Assembly: GCF_900107255.1 (NCBI RefSeq)
Contig: NZ_FNPH01000001.1
Span: 992,001 to 1,056,000 of the forward strand
Reading direction: 5' to 3'
From: Micromonospora pattaloongensis
GTDB taxonomy: Bacteria; Actinomycetota; Actinomycetes; Mycobacteriales; Micromonosporaceae
Length of the DNA stretch: 64,000 nucleotides
The notes beneath the pieces are model-generated. The model was not told the origin of the DNA. It did not search any database and saw only the letters and a list, made by a program, of their open reading frames with translations. A program made the translations under genes and the position numbers. This document shows positions 8,371 through 17,803 of the stretch, one piece after another. Position 1 is the first letter of the stretch. The number at the start of each line of letters is the position of its first letter.

Positions 8371-10431
8371 ATGAGCACGGAACAGCCCGACATCACCGCC
8401 GGAAGCGCGGAGAAGGCCGCCGAAAAGCCGGACGCGGCACCGGGCAGCACCGAAAAGCCGGACGCGGACAACGGCGGCGCCGAAAAGCCGGACACGGCAC
8501 CGGGCAGCACCGAGAAGCCGGACGCGGGCAAGGGCGGCACTGAAAAGCCGGACGCGGACAATGGCGGCGCCGAGAAGGACGGCGCCGGCGCGGCCGAGGC
8601 GGCGAAGGCCGAGGCGGCGAAGGCCGATGCGGCGACGGGCGCGGAGTCGGGGACCGCCGACCCGTGGACGTCCTTCGGACCGGCGTCGGAGCCCGTCCCC
8701 GGCCGCGTGCGCCGAGTGGTCCGGGCCGTGGGCCGGGTGTTCACCCACGAGTGGACCCTGGCCGGCGTCGCCGCGCTCGCGCTCGCCGTGCTGATCACGT
8801 GGCCGACGCTGCGCTATCCGCTGCACACGATCCCGCACGACATCTGGGACCCGACCCTGCAGGCCTGGCAGATGGCCTGGTCCGGCCACATCCTGCTGAC
8901 CGACCCGACGCAGTTGTGGCACTCCAACACCCATTACCCGGAGTCCTGGAGCTTCGCCTTCTCCGACACCCTGCTCGGCTACGCGCCCGCAGGCATGATC
9001 GGAACCGGCCCGGTCGCCGCGGTGCTCCGCTACAACATCGTGTTCGTGCTCGCGCACGCGCTCGCGCTGCTCGGGGCGTACGCCCTGGTCCGACAGCTCG
9101 GCGCGGGCCGCACCGGCGCCGCGGTCGCGGCCGCCGGCTACGCCACCGCGCCCTGGCTGCTCGCCCAGGCGGGCCACCTGCACGTCATCTCCAACGGCGG
9201 CATCCCGCTCGCCCTCGCCATGCTCGCCCGCGGCCACGGCTGGTCGCTGCGCCACGGCTACCGCCCGGAACGCCGCCGGGCGGCGTGGGCGTTCGCCGGC
9301 TGGCTGGTCGCCGCCTGGCAGATCACGCTCGGCTTCGGCATCGGCCTGCCCTTCGCGTACGTCATGGCGCTGATCGCGATCGTCGCGCCCGTCATGTGGT
9401 ACATCCGGCGGCACTGGGGCTGGGGCGTGAAGCGGCCCTTCGGCGTGCGGCTCCTCCTCGCGGACCTCTGGGGTGGCGCGATCTTCGCGGCGACCGGGGC
9501 GTTGCTGGCGATCCCGTACTTCAAGGTCGCCGAGCTGCACCCGTACGCCAAGCGGACGATCGAGGAGATCGAGCTCTACTCGCCGCCGGTCAGCGGGTTC
9601 TTCACCGCCCCCGCGGAGTCGCGGATCTGGGGCGGGCTCCACGAGCCGGCCCGGGCGGCGCTGCCCTGGCACCCGGAGATGACCCTGCTGCCCGGCTTCG
9701 TGCTCTACGGGCTGGCGCTGGCCGGGCTGTTCTTCTCGATCTGGACCGTACGCCAGCGCCTGCTGCTGCTCGCCGGGGTGCTGGTCACCGGGATCCTCGC
9801 GATGGGGACCAGGTTCTTCGACGGCACGTTCACCTACCGCCCGCTCTTCGAGTACCTGCCCGGCTGGGACGGCATCCGTACGCCCGGACGGCTGATGCTC
9901 TGGACGACGTTGCTGCTCGGCGTTCTCGCCGCGGGCGCGGTCTCCGCGTTCGTGGTCCGGGTCTCGGAGATCGCCGCGAACTGGGTGCCGCCCCGTCCCG
10001 GCGTGTGGCTGCGGCTCGCCACGCTGCTCCCGCTGATCCTCGTTCTGGTCGAGGGGCTCAACGTCACGAAGCATCCGATCGTGCCGGCGCAGCCGGCCGC
10101 GCTGCGCACCGTCGACGGACCGATGCTGGTGCTGCCGACCAACCAGAACGTCGACCAGAACGTCATGCTCTGGTCGACCAGCGACTTCCAGCAGGTGGTC
10201 AACGGGGGAAGCGGGTTCACCCCGCAGGCCCTGGCCGACATCCGGGCCGCCGCCGGCACCTTCCCCGATGTCACGAGCGTGGACTACCTGCGGCAGCGCG
10301 GCGTACGGGTGGTGGTGCTGCTGCGGGACCGGGTAGCGGGCACGTCGTGGGAACACGCCGCCGATGCTCCGGTCACCTCGCTCGGCATCCAGCGCGAGGA
10401 ACTGGGCGACGCCCTCGTGTTCCGGCTCTGA
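8371..10431 (+). CDS. Polytopic membrane protein, GT-C glycosyltransferase-like, with decapeptide repeats
   Basis: The 686-residue product starts with a soluble tail of about 110 residues that includes five decapeptide repeats beginning EKPDA or EKPDT (residues 18-67), then an Ala/Lys/Glu segment. About ten membrane helices follow (about 130 to 560). The first extracytoplasmic loop contains HDIWDPTLQAWQMAW, an acidic region like the catalytic loop of GT-C polyprenyl-phosphate-dependent glycosyltransferases. A C-terminal periplasmic domain starts near VLPTNQNVDQNVMLW. This supports a lipid-linked sugar transferase, but no family-specific assignment is possible. The ATG at 8371 is preferred over GTG 8344. 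A strong terminator follows and the next gene is convergent. Confidence 0.7.
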   Translation: MSTEQPDITAGSAEKAAEKPDAAPGSTEKPDADNGGAEKPDTAPGSTEKPDAGKGGTEKPDADNGGAEKDGAGAAEAAKAEAAKADAATGAESGTADPWTSFGPASEPVPGRVRRVVRAVGRVFTHEWTLAGVAALALAVLITWPTLRYPLHTIPHDIWDPTLQAWQMAWSGHILLTDPTQLWHSNTHYPESWSFAFSDTLLGYAPAGMIGTGPVAAVLRYNIVFVLAHALALLGAYALVRQLGAGRTGAAVAAAGYATAPWLLAQAGHLHVISNGGIPLALAMLARGHGWSLRHGYRPERRRAAWAFAGWLVAAWQITLGFGIGLPFAYVMALIAIVAPVMWYIRRHWGWGVKRPFGVRLLLADLWGGAIFAATGALLAIPYFKVAELHPYAKRTIEEIELYSPPVSGFFTAPAESRIWGGLHEPARAALPWHPEMTLLPGFVLYGLALAGLFFSIWTVRQRLLLLAGVLVTGILAMGTRFFDGTFTYRPLFEYLPGWDGIRTPGRLMLWTTLLLGVLAAGAVSAFVVRVSEIAANWVPPRPGVWLRLATLLPLILVLVEGLNVTKHPIVPAQPAALRTVDGPMLVLPTNQNVDQNVMLWSTSDFQQVVNGGSGFTPQALADIRAAAGTFPDVTSVDYLRQRGVRVVVLLRDRVAGTSWEHAADAPVTSLGIQREELGDALVFRL
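8422..8571 (+). repeat. Five 30-bp in-frame coding repeats
   Basis: Five consecutive 30-bp units encode EKPD-x6 decapeptides alternating between APGST-like and DNGGA-like ends, followed by a partial sixth. They occupy the cytoplasmic N-terminal tail of the membrane protein and are likely to vary in copy number between strains. Confidence 0.85.
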
Positions 10432-10484
10432 CCGACCGCGCCCGGCGCCCGCGAGCGAACCTCGGGGGCGCCGGGCGCGGTCGG
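10432..10484. terminator. Strong bidirectional terminator
   Basis: A perfect 19-bp stem (10432-10450 with 10466-10484) has a 15-nt apical part that can form a further 4-bp stem (CGAG/CTCG). It fills the whole gap between two convergent genes, touching the last codons on either side. Confidence 0.88.
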
Positions 10485-10485
10485 A

Positions 10486-11988
10486 TCAGCCGGTCACGGC
10501 CGCGACCGTGGCCGGTGCCGGGACCTCGGCTGTCTCCGGGTCCACCCGTCGTCGCACCCAGCCCGCGTCCGGCGCGCCGTCGAAGTCACCGCCGTCCGGG
10601 TCGTCGTCGTAGCTGCGGCGCACGGCGTCGCGCTCCGGCCGGAGGATGTCCCGGATGACGAGTCCACAGAGGAGCGCGACGGTGATCCAGCGCAGCGTGG
10701 CCGCGAGCACGAAGACGCCCTCGGGGAAGACCTGCTTGCCGGTGGCGCCGAGCAGCTCGCCGTAGAAGGCCACGAAATAGCACACCTCGGCGAACTGCCA
10801 GGCCAGGAACGCGCCCCACCGGGGCCGGGCGAGCACCGCGAGCGGCAACAGCCAGAGCACGAACTGCTGCGACCACACCTTGCTGGTCAGCAGGAACGCC
10901 GCCACGACCAGGAAGGCGAGCGCCGCCAGCCGCGGCCGGCGCGGCGCGCGCACGGCCAGCGCGGCGATCCCGAGGCAGGCCAACCCGAACAGCAGGTACG
11001 ACAGCGCGTTGAGCGCCGGGATGTTGTCGCTGAGCCACTGGAACGGGCCCCGCTCACCCCAATTGCCGTCGAGATAGCGGCCGATGTACCAGAGCGTGCC
11101 CCAGTCGATCGGGCGGGTCGAGTTGAGTTCGCGGAAGCGGTTCCAGCTGTCGTAGTAGAGCACCATGATCGGCAGGTTCAGCGCCAGCCAGGTGGCGACG
11201 AACGCGCCGGCCGTGGTGAGCGGCGCCCGCCAGCGGCCGGTGCGCAGCGCGAGCACGAGGATCGGCCCGAACAGGAAGAGCGGCCACAACTTGGCCGCGC
11301 AGCCGATCCCGAGCATGATGCCGGCGACGATCGGCCGGCGGCGGGCCCAGGCGTAGAGCCCGAAGGCCGCGAATGCGATCGCGAGCAGGTCCCAGTTGAC
11401 CGTGGCGGTCAACAGGAGCGCGGGGGAGAGGGCGAACAGGGCCGCGTCCCAGGGCCGGCGGCGGCGCAGCGACAGGATGACGGCGACGGTCGCGACCGCG
11501 AGCACGCCGAGCACGAGCGCGTTCAGGTTGTAGAACCACTGGCCCTGGTTGAGCTCCGGCCGCGTCGCGCCGAGCTCGTGCACCGGCAGGCCGAGCGCCC
11601 CCATGAAGTACCCGGTGACGACCGGGTACTCCACCGGGTGGTCCCGGTAGGGCACCTTCCCCTCGTTCAGGCCCTCCGCGTAGTAGAGCGCGAGCACATC
11701 GGTGTAGCAGAACCGGGTGTACTGGATGTTGTTCTGCCACGCGCCCTCCTGGCACGGCGACTTCTGCACCCAGTGCAGCGCCAGGGTCAGGCAGGTGAGC
11801 GCCAGCACGATCCGACTCGCCGTCCAGAACCGGCCCCGCCAGTGGCCCGGCGAACGCCCGTAACCGACGGCGTGCTCGCCCAGCGGGCCCCCGATCACCT
11901 CGGAGAGCCCCCGGACGAACGCATCGGAGCGGGACGGGTGGTCGAGCTTGTCGGAACCGTCGGTCTCCGTCGACTGTTGCGCGCTCAT
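10486..11988 (-). CDS. Glycosyltransferase 87 family (DUF2029) membrane protein
   Basis: The 500-residue product is a polytopic membrane protein of the GT87/DUF2029 family, which includes the mycobacterial PimE mannosyltransferase using polyprenyl-phosphate mannose on the outer face of the membrane. About ten hydrophobic segments are visible. The first extracytoplasmic loop carries the typical YTDVLALYYAEGLNEGKVPYRDHPVEYPVVTGYF segment in two parts, with acidic residues likely to be catalytic. The ATG at 11988 is preferred over 12057. It lies downstream of ponA on the same strand, matching the mycobacterial order ponA1 then Rv0051, so an envelope glycan role is inferred; its acceptor is unknown. 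Confidence 0.85.
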   Translation of the reverse strand: MSAQQSTETDGSDKLDHPSRSDAFVRGLSEVIGGPLGEHAVGYGRSPGHWRGRFWTASRIVLALTCLTLALHWVQKSPCQEGAWQNNIQYTRFCYTDVLALYYAEGLNEGKVPYRDHPVEYPVVTGYFMGALGLPVHELGATRPELNQGQWFYNLNALVLGVLAVATVAVILSLRRRRPWDAALFALSPALLLTATVNWDLLAIAFAAFGLYAWARRRPIVAGIMLGIGCAAKLWPLFLFGPILVLALRTGRWRAPLTTAGAFVATWLALNLPIMVLYYDSWNRFRELNSTRPIDWGTLWYIGRYLDGNWGERGPFQWLSDNIPALNALSYLLFGLACLGIAALAVRAPRRPRLAALAFLVVAAFLLTSKVWSQQFVLWLLPLAVLARPRWGAFLAWQFAEVCYFVAFYGELLGATGKQVFPEGVFVLAATLRWITVALLCGLVIRDILRPERDAVRRSYDDDPDGGDFDGAPDAGWVRRRVDPETAEVPAPATVAAVTG

Positions 11989-12062
11989 GCCCAGGCATCC
12001 TGCCGCACGGCGACCGGTCGCGTCTGCTCCGGATCGCCGTGTCGATGGGCGCGGCACAAACG

Positions 12063-12099
12063 ACGCCGGCGGCCGGGCGTTGAGCCCGACCGCCGGCGT
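12063..12099 (-). terminator. Terminator after the PBP gene
   Basis: Arms 12063-12078 and 12084-12099 pair over 16 positions with one position that is a G-U wobble only in minus-strand RNA, around a 5-nt loop. This favours use by the leftward ponA transcript. Confidence 0.75.
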
Positions 12100-12110
12100 G
12101 CGTCGCGGCG

Positions 12111-14930
12111 TCAGTTCTGCCGGGGTGGAGCGGTGCCGTTCAACGGGTTGGTGGTGTCGCCGGGATTGTTCGGATCCCCGCCGCCACCCGGGTTGCCGCC
12201 GGGGTTGCCGGGGTTGCCGGGCCCGGGGTTGTTGCCGTTGCCGTTTCCGTTTCCGCCGCCCGGGTTCTGGTTGCCGTCCGGCGGACAGAACAGCCGGAGC
12301 GGGTTGTTGCAGTCACCATTGTCGGGCTTCGGCTGCTCCTGCTTCGGCGGCACCCCGTTGGCCTGGGGCGGGTTCGGGTCGCCGGTGCCCTTCTTCTCCG
12401 GGAAGCCTTCCTGCGGCACCTTCATGGCGGCGTGCGCGTCGTCCATGAACTTCTTCCAGATCGCGGCCGGTGTGCCGCCACCGAACATCATGGAACCATC
12501 CGCTTCCTCGATGGCTCGACGGTTGCCGGTGGTGCCGACCCAGACCGCCGCGGCGATCTGCGGGGTAGCGCCGATCATCCAGGCGTCCCCGTTCTGGGTG
12601 TCGTTGAGCTCCCAGGTACCGGTCTTGCCGACGGACACACGGTTGGCGGCGAGCGCGTCGCCGGTCGATCCGGGGATCTTCTTCAGCACCGAGTTGAGGT
12701 CGTCCATCTGCGCCTTCGGGAAAACCTCCTGCGGGTCGGCCTTCGGGCCGTAGACCAGATCCCACTTACCGGTCTTCAGGTTGTACTTGTGGACCTCTTC
12801 GATGAAGTGCGCCTTGTTGTACGTGCCCCGGTTGGCGATCGTCGCCATCCCGTTCGCGTGGTCGAGCACCGTCACCGCGTACTGGCCGTAGCTGACCTGC
12901 TTGTCGAACTTCGCCGGCGCGACCTCGGCCGGCTTCCTCTTGGTCAGGTCGATCGTCTCGGTCTTGTCCGTCCACATGGTCCGGATACCGGCGTCGCGCG
13001 CCGCCTCGACAATCTTGTCCGGGCCGAGCGCCTTCGCGATCCAGTAGAACGGCACGTTGTACGACTCGACGGTGGCCTTGTCGAGGTCACACCACTTGCC
13101 GCCGTTGTCGCAGTTCAGGTTCGTGCGTCCGGCGTTCGAGATCTCGAACCCGGTCTCCGGGTCCTTGGTCTTGGTGGCGTCCCAGTGCGAGTCGACCGAG
13201 ATCCCGGCGCGCAGCGCCGCCGCGAGGGTGTACACCTTGAAGGTCGAGCCGGGGGAGTGGCCGCCGTAGACCTTGCCGTTGTCGGTGTTGAGGCCGGCGT
13301 AGTCGGTGCCGGAGGCGTTGTCGCCGCCGTAGTAGGCGAGCACCTTGCCCGTCTTCACGTCAACCGCGACCAGGGCCGCCATGTAGTGCTTCGGCAGGCC
13401 GTTCATCGGGGAGCTCTTGCTGGCCCGCCGCGCGGCGCTCTCCGCGGCCTTCTGCGCCTGCTGGTTGATGGTGGTCTTGATCCGGTAGCCACCCTCCTTC
13501 CAGTCCGTGATGTTGTTCGCCTCCAGTTCGGCACGCACGTAGTTCACGACGTTGCCGGACGGAGTGTTCAGACCGCAGCCGACCGCGCAGTCCTTCTTCG
13601 GGTCCCAGGCCCGGAGCGTGCCCTTCGGGGCCGGCGCGGGGTACCTCGCCGCGGCCCGCGTCTCGGGCGCGATCCAGCCCTTCTCCTGCATGTTGTTGAG
13701 CGTGTACTCCCAGCGCTCCTTGGCGGCCTCCGGGTTGATCTGCGGGTCGTAGCCCTTGTGCCCGGTATTCGCGTCCGGCTCCGGCTGCTTGATCACCGAG
13801 GCCAGCACCGCCGCCTCTTCAGGGGTGATCGCGTCCTTCCGCCCCGGCGGCGCGAGCACGGACTTGCCGAAGTAGGCGCGGGCGGCGGCCTCGACACCGT
13901 GCGCGCCGCGGCCGAAGTAGATCGCGTTGAGGTAGAAGCCGAGCAGCTCGTCCTTGCTGAACTCGTCCTCGAGCTTGGAGGCTAGCACCGCCTCGCGCAG
14001 CTTCCGCGCGTAGTTGATGCCGCTCAGCTCGGCGACGTGCCGGGCGTACTGCTGCGTGATGGTGGAGGCGCCCTGCGTCGTACCACCGGTGAAGTTGTTC
14101 CAGGCGGCCCGGGCGATGCCCTTCATGTCGATGCCGCCGTGCTGCTCGAAGTTCTTGTCCTCGGCGGCCATCACGGCGTGCTTGACGTCGGGGTTGATCT
14201 TGTCGGCGGGCACGATCGTGCGGTTCTGCTCGCCGAGCTTGGCGAGCTGCTGCCCGTTGTTGTACATGATCGTGGTCGCCATCGGCTCGCCGAAGTCCGT
14301 CGGCGTCTTGACCGTGTCCGCGAACCAGGTGAAGGCGACGACGCCGGAGCCGAGCAGCATGACCAGAACGGCGAACGCGGCGATGATCAGGTTGATCCGC
14401 TTGCGCTTCTTCGCCTTCTTGGCGTCGGCGGGGTCACCCTTGCCGCCGCCCCGACCGCCACCGCCCCCGCCGCCGGGGCCCCTGCCACCTGGGCCGTTCG
14501 GGCCGCCACCGGCGCCACCGCCCGCCCGCGGCCCGGCGCCGGAGACCGGCCGGACGCTGGCGCGGGCGACCGCGGCGCGGCCACTGCCGGACGCGCCGCC
14601 CACCCGGGCGGCCCCGACGACGGCGCGACCGGACGGCCGCTCGCCCGCGCTCAGTGACTCATCCGGTGCCGGCGCGGCCGGAGCCGGGATGTTCGCGCGC
14701 CCGACGGACGCACGTCCGGCGGAGGCCGAGCCGACCGACGCCCGCCCCGCGGGCGCGGCTCCGGTGGATCCCTGTCCGCCGCCCGACCAACCGTGGTCGG
14801 GGCCGGCGGAGGCCGACGCCCGGTAGGCGCCGGGGGCGGATGCCCAGGGGTCGGCCTGTCCGTGATCGGGGCCCGGGCCGGGGATGTTGGCCCGCCCGCG
14901 CGCGGAACTGGGGTCGCCGTACGAGTTCAT
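12111..14930 (-). CDS. ponA: Bifunctional class A penicillin-binding protein
   Basis: This enzyme polymerises and cross-links peptidoglycan. The 939-residue protein has a 180-residue cytoplasmic tail rich in Gly/Pro/Ala with repeated GRASV/GRANI motifs, one membrane segment (about 180-202), a GT51 transglycosylase domain (catalytic Glu257 in AAEDKNF; QGASTITQQYAR at 286-297) and a transpeptidase domain with the SxxK serine at 562 (STFK), the SYN triad at 623-625 and KTG at 769-771. The last 100 residues are a Pro/Gly/Asn-rich extracytoplasmic tail. It corresponds to mycobacterial PonA1 by domain order and neighbours (DUF5318, padR, ino1). ATG 14930 begins MNSYGDPSS. Confidence 0.96.
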   Translation of the reverse strand: MNSYGDPSSARGRANIPGPGPDHGQADPWASAPGAYRASASAGPDHGWSGGGQGSTGAAPAGRASVGSASAGRASVGRANIPAPAAPAPDESLSAGERPSGRAVVGAARVGGASGSGRAAVARASVRPVSGAGPRAGGGAGGGPNGPGGRGPGGGGGGGRGGGKGDPADAKKAKKRKRINLIIAAFAVLVMLLGSGVVAFTWFADTVKTPTDFGEPMATTIMYNNGQQLAKLGEQNRTIVPADKINPDVKHAVMAAEDKNFEQHGGIDMKGIARAAWNNFTGGTTQGASTITQQYARHVAELSGINYARKLREAVLASKLEDEFSKDELLGFYLNAIYFGRGAHGVEAAARAYFGKSVLAPPGRKDAITPEEAAVLASVIKQPEPDANTGHKGYDPQINPEAAKERWEYTLNNMQEKGWIAPETRAAARYPAPAPKGTLRAWDPKKDCAVGCGLNTPSGNVVNYVRAELEANNITDWKEGGYRIKTTINQQAQKAAESAARRASKSSPMNGLPKHYMAALVAVDVKTGKVLAYYGGDNASGTDYAGLNTDNGKVYGGHSPGSTFKVYTLAAALRAGISVDSHWDATKTKDPETGFEISNAGRTNLNCDNGGKWCDLDKATVESYNVPFYWIAKALGPDKIVEAARDAGIRTMWTDKTETIDLTKRKPAEVAPAKFDKQVSYGQYAVTVLDHANGMATIANRGTYNKAHFIEEVHKYNLKTGKWDLVYGPKADPQEVFPKAQMDDLNSVLKKIPGSTGDALAANRVSVGKTGTWELNDTQNGDAWMIGATPQIAAAVWVGTTGNRRAIEEADGSMMFGGGTPAAIWKKFMDDAHAAMKVPQEGFPEKKGTGDPNPPQANGVPPKQEQPKPDNGDCNNPLRLFCPPDGNQNPGGGNGNGNGNNPGPGNPGNPGGNPGGGGDPNNPGDTTNPLNGTAPPRQN

Positions 14931-15127
14931 TCGTCACACCCTGCCGGTCGCGGTGATGCGCGTACGCGACACCACCGGGTTGCCGTGAGTTAGGCCACGC
15001 TCCGTCTCGAACCGGACGCGTCGGTCGAAGGTTGCCTGACCAAAAATAACCGGACTTATCCGATTAAAGATCGTCCACTCGGCTCGACTACGCCGGATCG
15101 GCGGAAGACTGGCCAGGCGGGCGAGTA

Positions 15128-15604
15128 TCACCGTCGACCCTCTCGCCTTCGCTTGTCCGCGCGCGGATCGGCGCCGGCCGTGCCGGGGAGCCCCGCCGCC
15201 ACCGCGCCACCGCGCTGCGGGTCCGGGCCGGCGGCCGAGAGCCCGTCGCGGCCGAGCAGGAACTGCTCGACGAGGTGATTCCAGGCGCACCCGCGGCAGA
15301 CCTCCACCACGTACACCTGGAACTCACGCAGCGTCATCGCCAGCACGGGCAACTCCGCCTTGGTGCGCGCCTGTCCCGCCGACTGCTTGAGCTCATCGCC
15401 GTAAATGTAATGGACGTGAGTGAGGTTCTCGCGGCGGCAGATCGGGCACCGCTCCTCGGTGAGCTCACCGTGGAAGCGAGCAGCACTTTTGAGGTACGGC
15501 GAGGCGTCGCAGACCTCGTAGGTGCCGACCCGGCCGGAGTAGACCTCGCGCAGCAGCGCCCGCTTCTGAAGCGAGTAGTCCACCACCTGCCGCTGCGTGC
15601 GCAT
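15128..15604 (-). CDS. DUF5318 family protein
   Basis: The 158-residue cytoplasmic protein starts MRTQRQVVDYSLQKRALL and carries a zinc-ribbon-like pair, CPIC in the middle and CRGC later, separated by HVHYIYGDELKQSAG, as in the DUF5318 family that lies upstream of ponA in actinobacteria (Rv0049 in Mycobacterium). Function is unknown; the four cysteines suggest metal binding. The ATG at 15604 is preferred over 15667 because the extra 21 residues are not like the family start. The C-terminal 40 residues are low complexity. Its promoter must lie in the gap shared with padR. Confidence 0.8.
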   Translation of the reverse strand: MRTQRQVVDYSLQKRALLREVYSGRVGTYEVCDASPYLKSAARFHGELTEERCPICRRENLTHVHYIYGDELKQSAGQARTKAELPVLAMTLREFQVYVVEVCRGCAWNHLVEQFLLGRDGLSAAGPDPQRGGAVAAGLPGTAGADPRADKRRREGRR

Positions 15605-15713
15605 GCGCACGAGGGTACGCGGTCCCGCGCGGAGTGGCGACCAAGGTGACGCTGCGTTACTCGACATGTACGGACCCGGGGTTTGCCCTCAACCATCCCG
15701 TTGTTTACGGTGG

Positions 15714-15736
15714 CGATGTATCGCTCCGATACATCG
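15714..15736. promoter_or_regulatory. Inverted-repeat operator upstream of padR
   Basis: Perfect 9-bp arms CGATGTATC and GATACATCG are separated by GCTCC. PadR-family repressors bind inverted repeats with ATGT and ACAT half-sites, which these arms contain. The site lies 43 bp before the padR start codon, well placed to repress padR-ino1. Confidence 0.75.
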
Positions 15737-15778
15737 GCAGGTTAGTCAGGCGCACGAACGGGCAAGGAGGCGGAGGCA

Positions 15779-16405
15779 ATGCTCGAACTTGCCATCCTCG
15801 GCCTTCTGCAGGAGTCTCCGATGCACGGCTATGAGCTGCGCAAAGAGCTCACGGCCAAGCTGGGTGCCATCCGCGCGGCGATCAGCTACGGATCGCTGTA
15901 CCCGACGCTGCGCCGCCTCCAGGCCTCTGGTTGGATCACCGAGGCCTCCGCGACGGCCGCTGACGTGGAGGAGGCACCGCCGCTGACCAGCCGTCGGGGC
16001 CGGGTGGTCTACAAGATCACCGCCGACGGGAAGGAACGATTCGCCGAACTGATAGCGCAGACCGGACCGGAGACGTACGAGGACACGGGGTTCGGTGTGC
16101 ACTTCGCGTTCTTCGCCCGCACCGACCGCGCCACCCGGCTGCGGATCCTCGAGGGGCGACGACGCAAGGTCGAAGAACGCCGCGAGGGTCTGCGGGACGT
16201 GCTCAGCCGCGCCGCTGAACGGCTGGACGCGTACACCCTCGAACTTCAGCGCCACGGTCTCGATGCCTGCGAGCGCGAGGTCCGCTGGCTGGAGGAGCTC
16301 ATCGCCAACGAGCGCTCCGGCCGGGCTCCCGACGACGGGGGCCCACGACAAGACAACAGCCCGCCTCCGCCTGGGCAGTCCAGGAAAGAGCCGGAGCGGC
16401 CGTGA
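15779..16405 (+). CDS. PadR-family transcriptional regulator
   Basis: The 208-residue regulator has the PadR winged helix at residues 1 to about 95 ([53 protein letters not shown]) and a helical C-terminal dimerisation domain (VirR/AphA-type) to about residue 180, then a Pro-rich tail. GGAGG lies directly upstream of the ATG. The stop overlaps the region just before ino1, and the padR-ino1 pairing is conserved in actinobacteria (Rv0047c-Rv0046c), so it probably controls inositol phosphate synthesis. A perfect inverted repeat upstream is the likely autoregulatory operator. Confidence 0.92.
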   Translation: MLELAILGLLQESPMHGYELRKELTAKLGAIRAAISYGSLYPTLRRLQASGWITEASATAADVEEAPPLTSRRGRVVYKITADGKERFAELIAQTGPETYEDTGFGVHFAFFARTDRATRLRILEGRRRKVEERREGLRDVLSRAAERLDAYTLELQRHGLDACEREVRWLEELIANERSGRAPDDGGPRQDNSPPPPGQSRKEPERP

Positions 16406-16428
16406 TGAATGAGAAGGAGGCACACGCA

Positions 16429-17508
16429 ATGGGCTCCGTCCGCGTCGCCATCGTCGGTGTTGGTAACTGCGCGTCTTCCCTGGTCCAGGGCGTCGAGTAC
16501 TACCGCAACGCCGACCCGAACGACCGCGTCCCGGGTCTCATGCACGTCACCTTCGGCGACTACCACGTATCGGACGTGGAATTCGTCGCGGCGTTCGACG
16601 TGGACGCCAAGAAGGTGGGCATGGACCTCGCGGAGGCGATCGTCGCCAGCGAGAACAACACGATCAAGCTCTGCGACGTGCCGCCGACCGGCGTGCTCGT
16701 CCAGCGCGGCCCGACCTTCGACGGCCTGGGCCAGTACTACCGCGAGATCATCGAGGAGTCGGACGCCGCGCCGGTCGACGTGGCGCAGGCGCTGCGCGAC
16801 GCCCGGGTCGACGTCGTCGTCTCGTACCTGCCGGTGGGCTCCGAGGAGGCCGACAAGTTCTACGCCCAGGCGGCGATCGACGCCGGCTGCGCCTTCGTCA
16901 ACGCGCTGCCCGTGTTCATCGCCTCCGACCCGGTGTGGGCCAAGAAGTTCGAAGACGCCGGGCTGCCGATCGTCGGTGACGACATCAAGAGCCAGGTCGG
17001 CGCGACGATCGTGCACCGGGCGCTGGCCAAGCTGTTCGAGGACCGCGGCGTCGAGCTGCTGCGCACGTACCAGCTCAACTTCGGCGGCAACATGGACTTC
17101 ATGAACATGCTGGAGCGCAACCGGCTGGTCTCGAAGAAGATCTCGAAGACCCAGTCGGTCACGTCCCAGATCCCGCACGAGATGACCAAGGGCGACGTGC
17201 ACATCGGGCCGTCGGACCACGTGCCGTGGCTCGACGACCGCAAGTGGGCGTACATCCGGCTGGAGGGCCGTTCCTTCGGCGACGTGCCGCTCAACGCGGA
17301 GCTGAAGCTCGAGGTGTGGGACTCGCCGAACTCGGCCGGCGTCATCATCGACGCGGTGCGGGCGGCGAAGATCGCGCTGGACCGGGGGATCGGCGGTCCG
17401 ATCCTGTCGGCCTCGTCCTACTTCATGAAGTCCCCGCCGGTGCAGTACGCCGACCACGACGCCCACCAGGCGGTCGAGGACTTCATCGCCGGCAAGGTCG
17501 AGCGGTAG
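16429..17508 (+). CDS. ino1: Inositol-3-phosphate synthase
   Basis: This NAD-dependent enzyme turns glucose-6-phosphate into myo-inositol-1-phosphate, the precursor of phosphatidylinositol, PIMs and mycothiol. The 359-residue product starts [18 protein letters not shown] with the dinucleotide-binding glycine motif, and includes [42 protein letters not shown] and the [11 protein letters not shown] region typical of actinobacterial Ino1. ATG 16429 is chosen because AAGGAGG lies 8 nt upstream; an earlier ATG at 16402 overlaps the padR stop. A strong terminator follows. Confidence 0.96.
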   Translation: MGSVRVAIVGVGNCASSLVQGVEYYRNADPNDRVPGLMHVTFGDYHVSDVEFVAAFDVDAKKVGMDLAEAIVASENNTIKLCDVPPTGVLVQRGPTFDGLGQYYREIIEESDAAPVDVAQALRDARVDVVVSYLPVGSEEADKFYAQAAIDAGCAFVNALPVFIASDPVWAKKFEDAGLPIVGDDIKSQVGATIVHRALAKLFEDRGVELLRTYQLNFGGNMDFMNMLERNRLVSKKISKTQSVTSQIPHEMTKGDVHIGPSDHVPWLDDRKWAYIRLEGRSFGDVPLNAELKLEVWDSPNSAGVIIDAVRAAKIALDRGIGGPILSASSYFMKSPPVQYADHDAHQAVEDFIAGKVER

Positions 17509-17528
17509 ATTCACCGTCGCGAAGCAGC

Positions 17529-17562
17529 CGAGGGGTCGGTCCGATCACGGACCGGCCCCTCG
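17529..17562 (+). terminator. Terminator after ino1
   Basis: A 15-bp stem (17529-17543 with 17548-17562) with one G-U wobble and a 4-nt loop ATCA lies 20 bp after the ino1 stop codon. Confidence 0.82.
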
Positions 17563-17803
17563 CTCGTTGCCCGCCGCGGTCGCGTCCCTGCCGGCGCGGC
17601 TTCCGCCGCGCCGCTGACCAGGGCGCGTCCCACCGGCGGGTCGAGCGGGGCATCCAGGCGGCGCAACGACGAGGGCCGATCGGCCGGGACCCTCGCGCGC
17701 GCGGATGATTGTTCGCGCAACTAACCCAGAGTTAACTCCCCATAACCGCACTCGTACGTGCCCTCGTGCGTGCCTCCGATTCACGAGTTTTGAGGGGTTA
17801 ACC

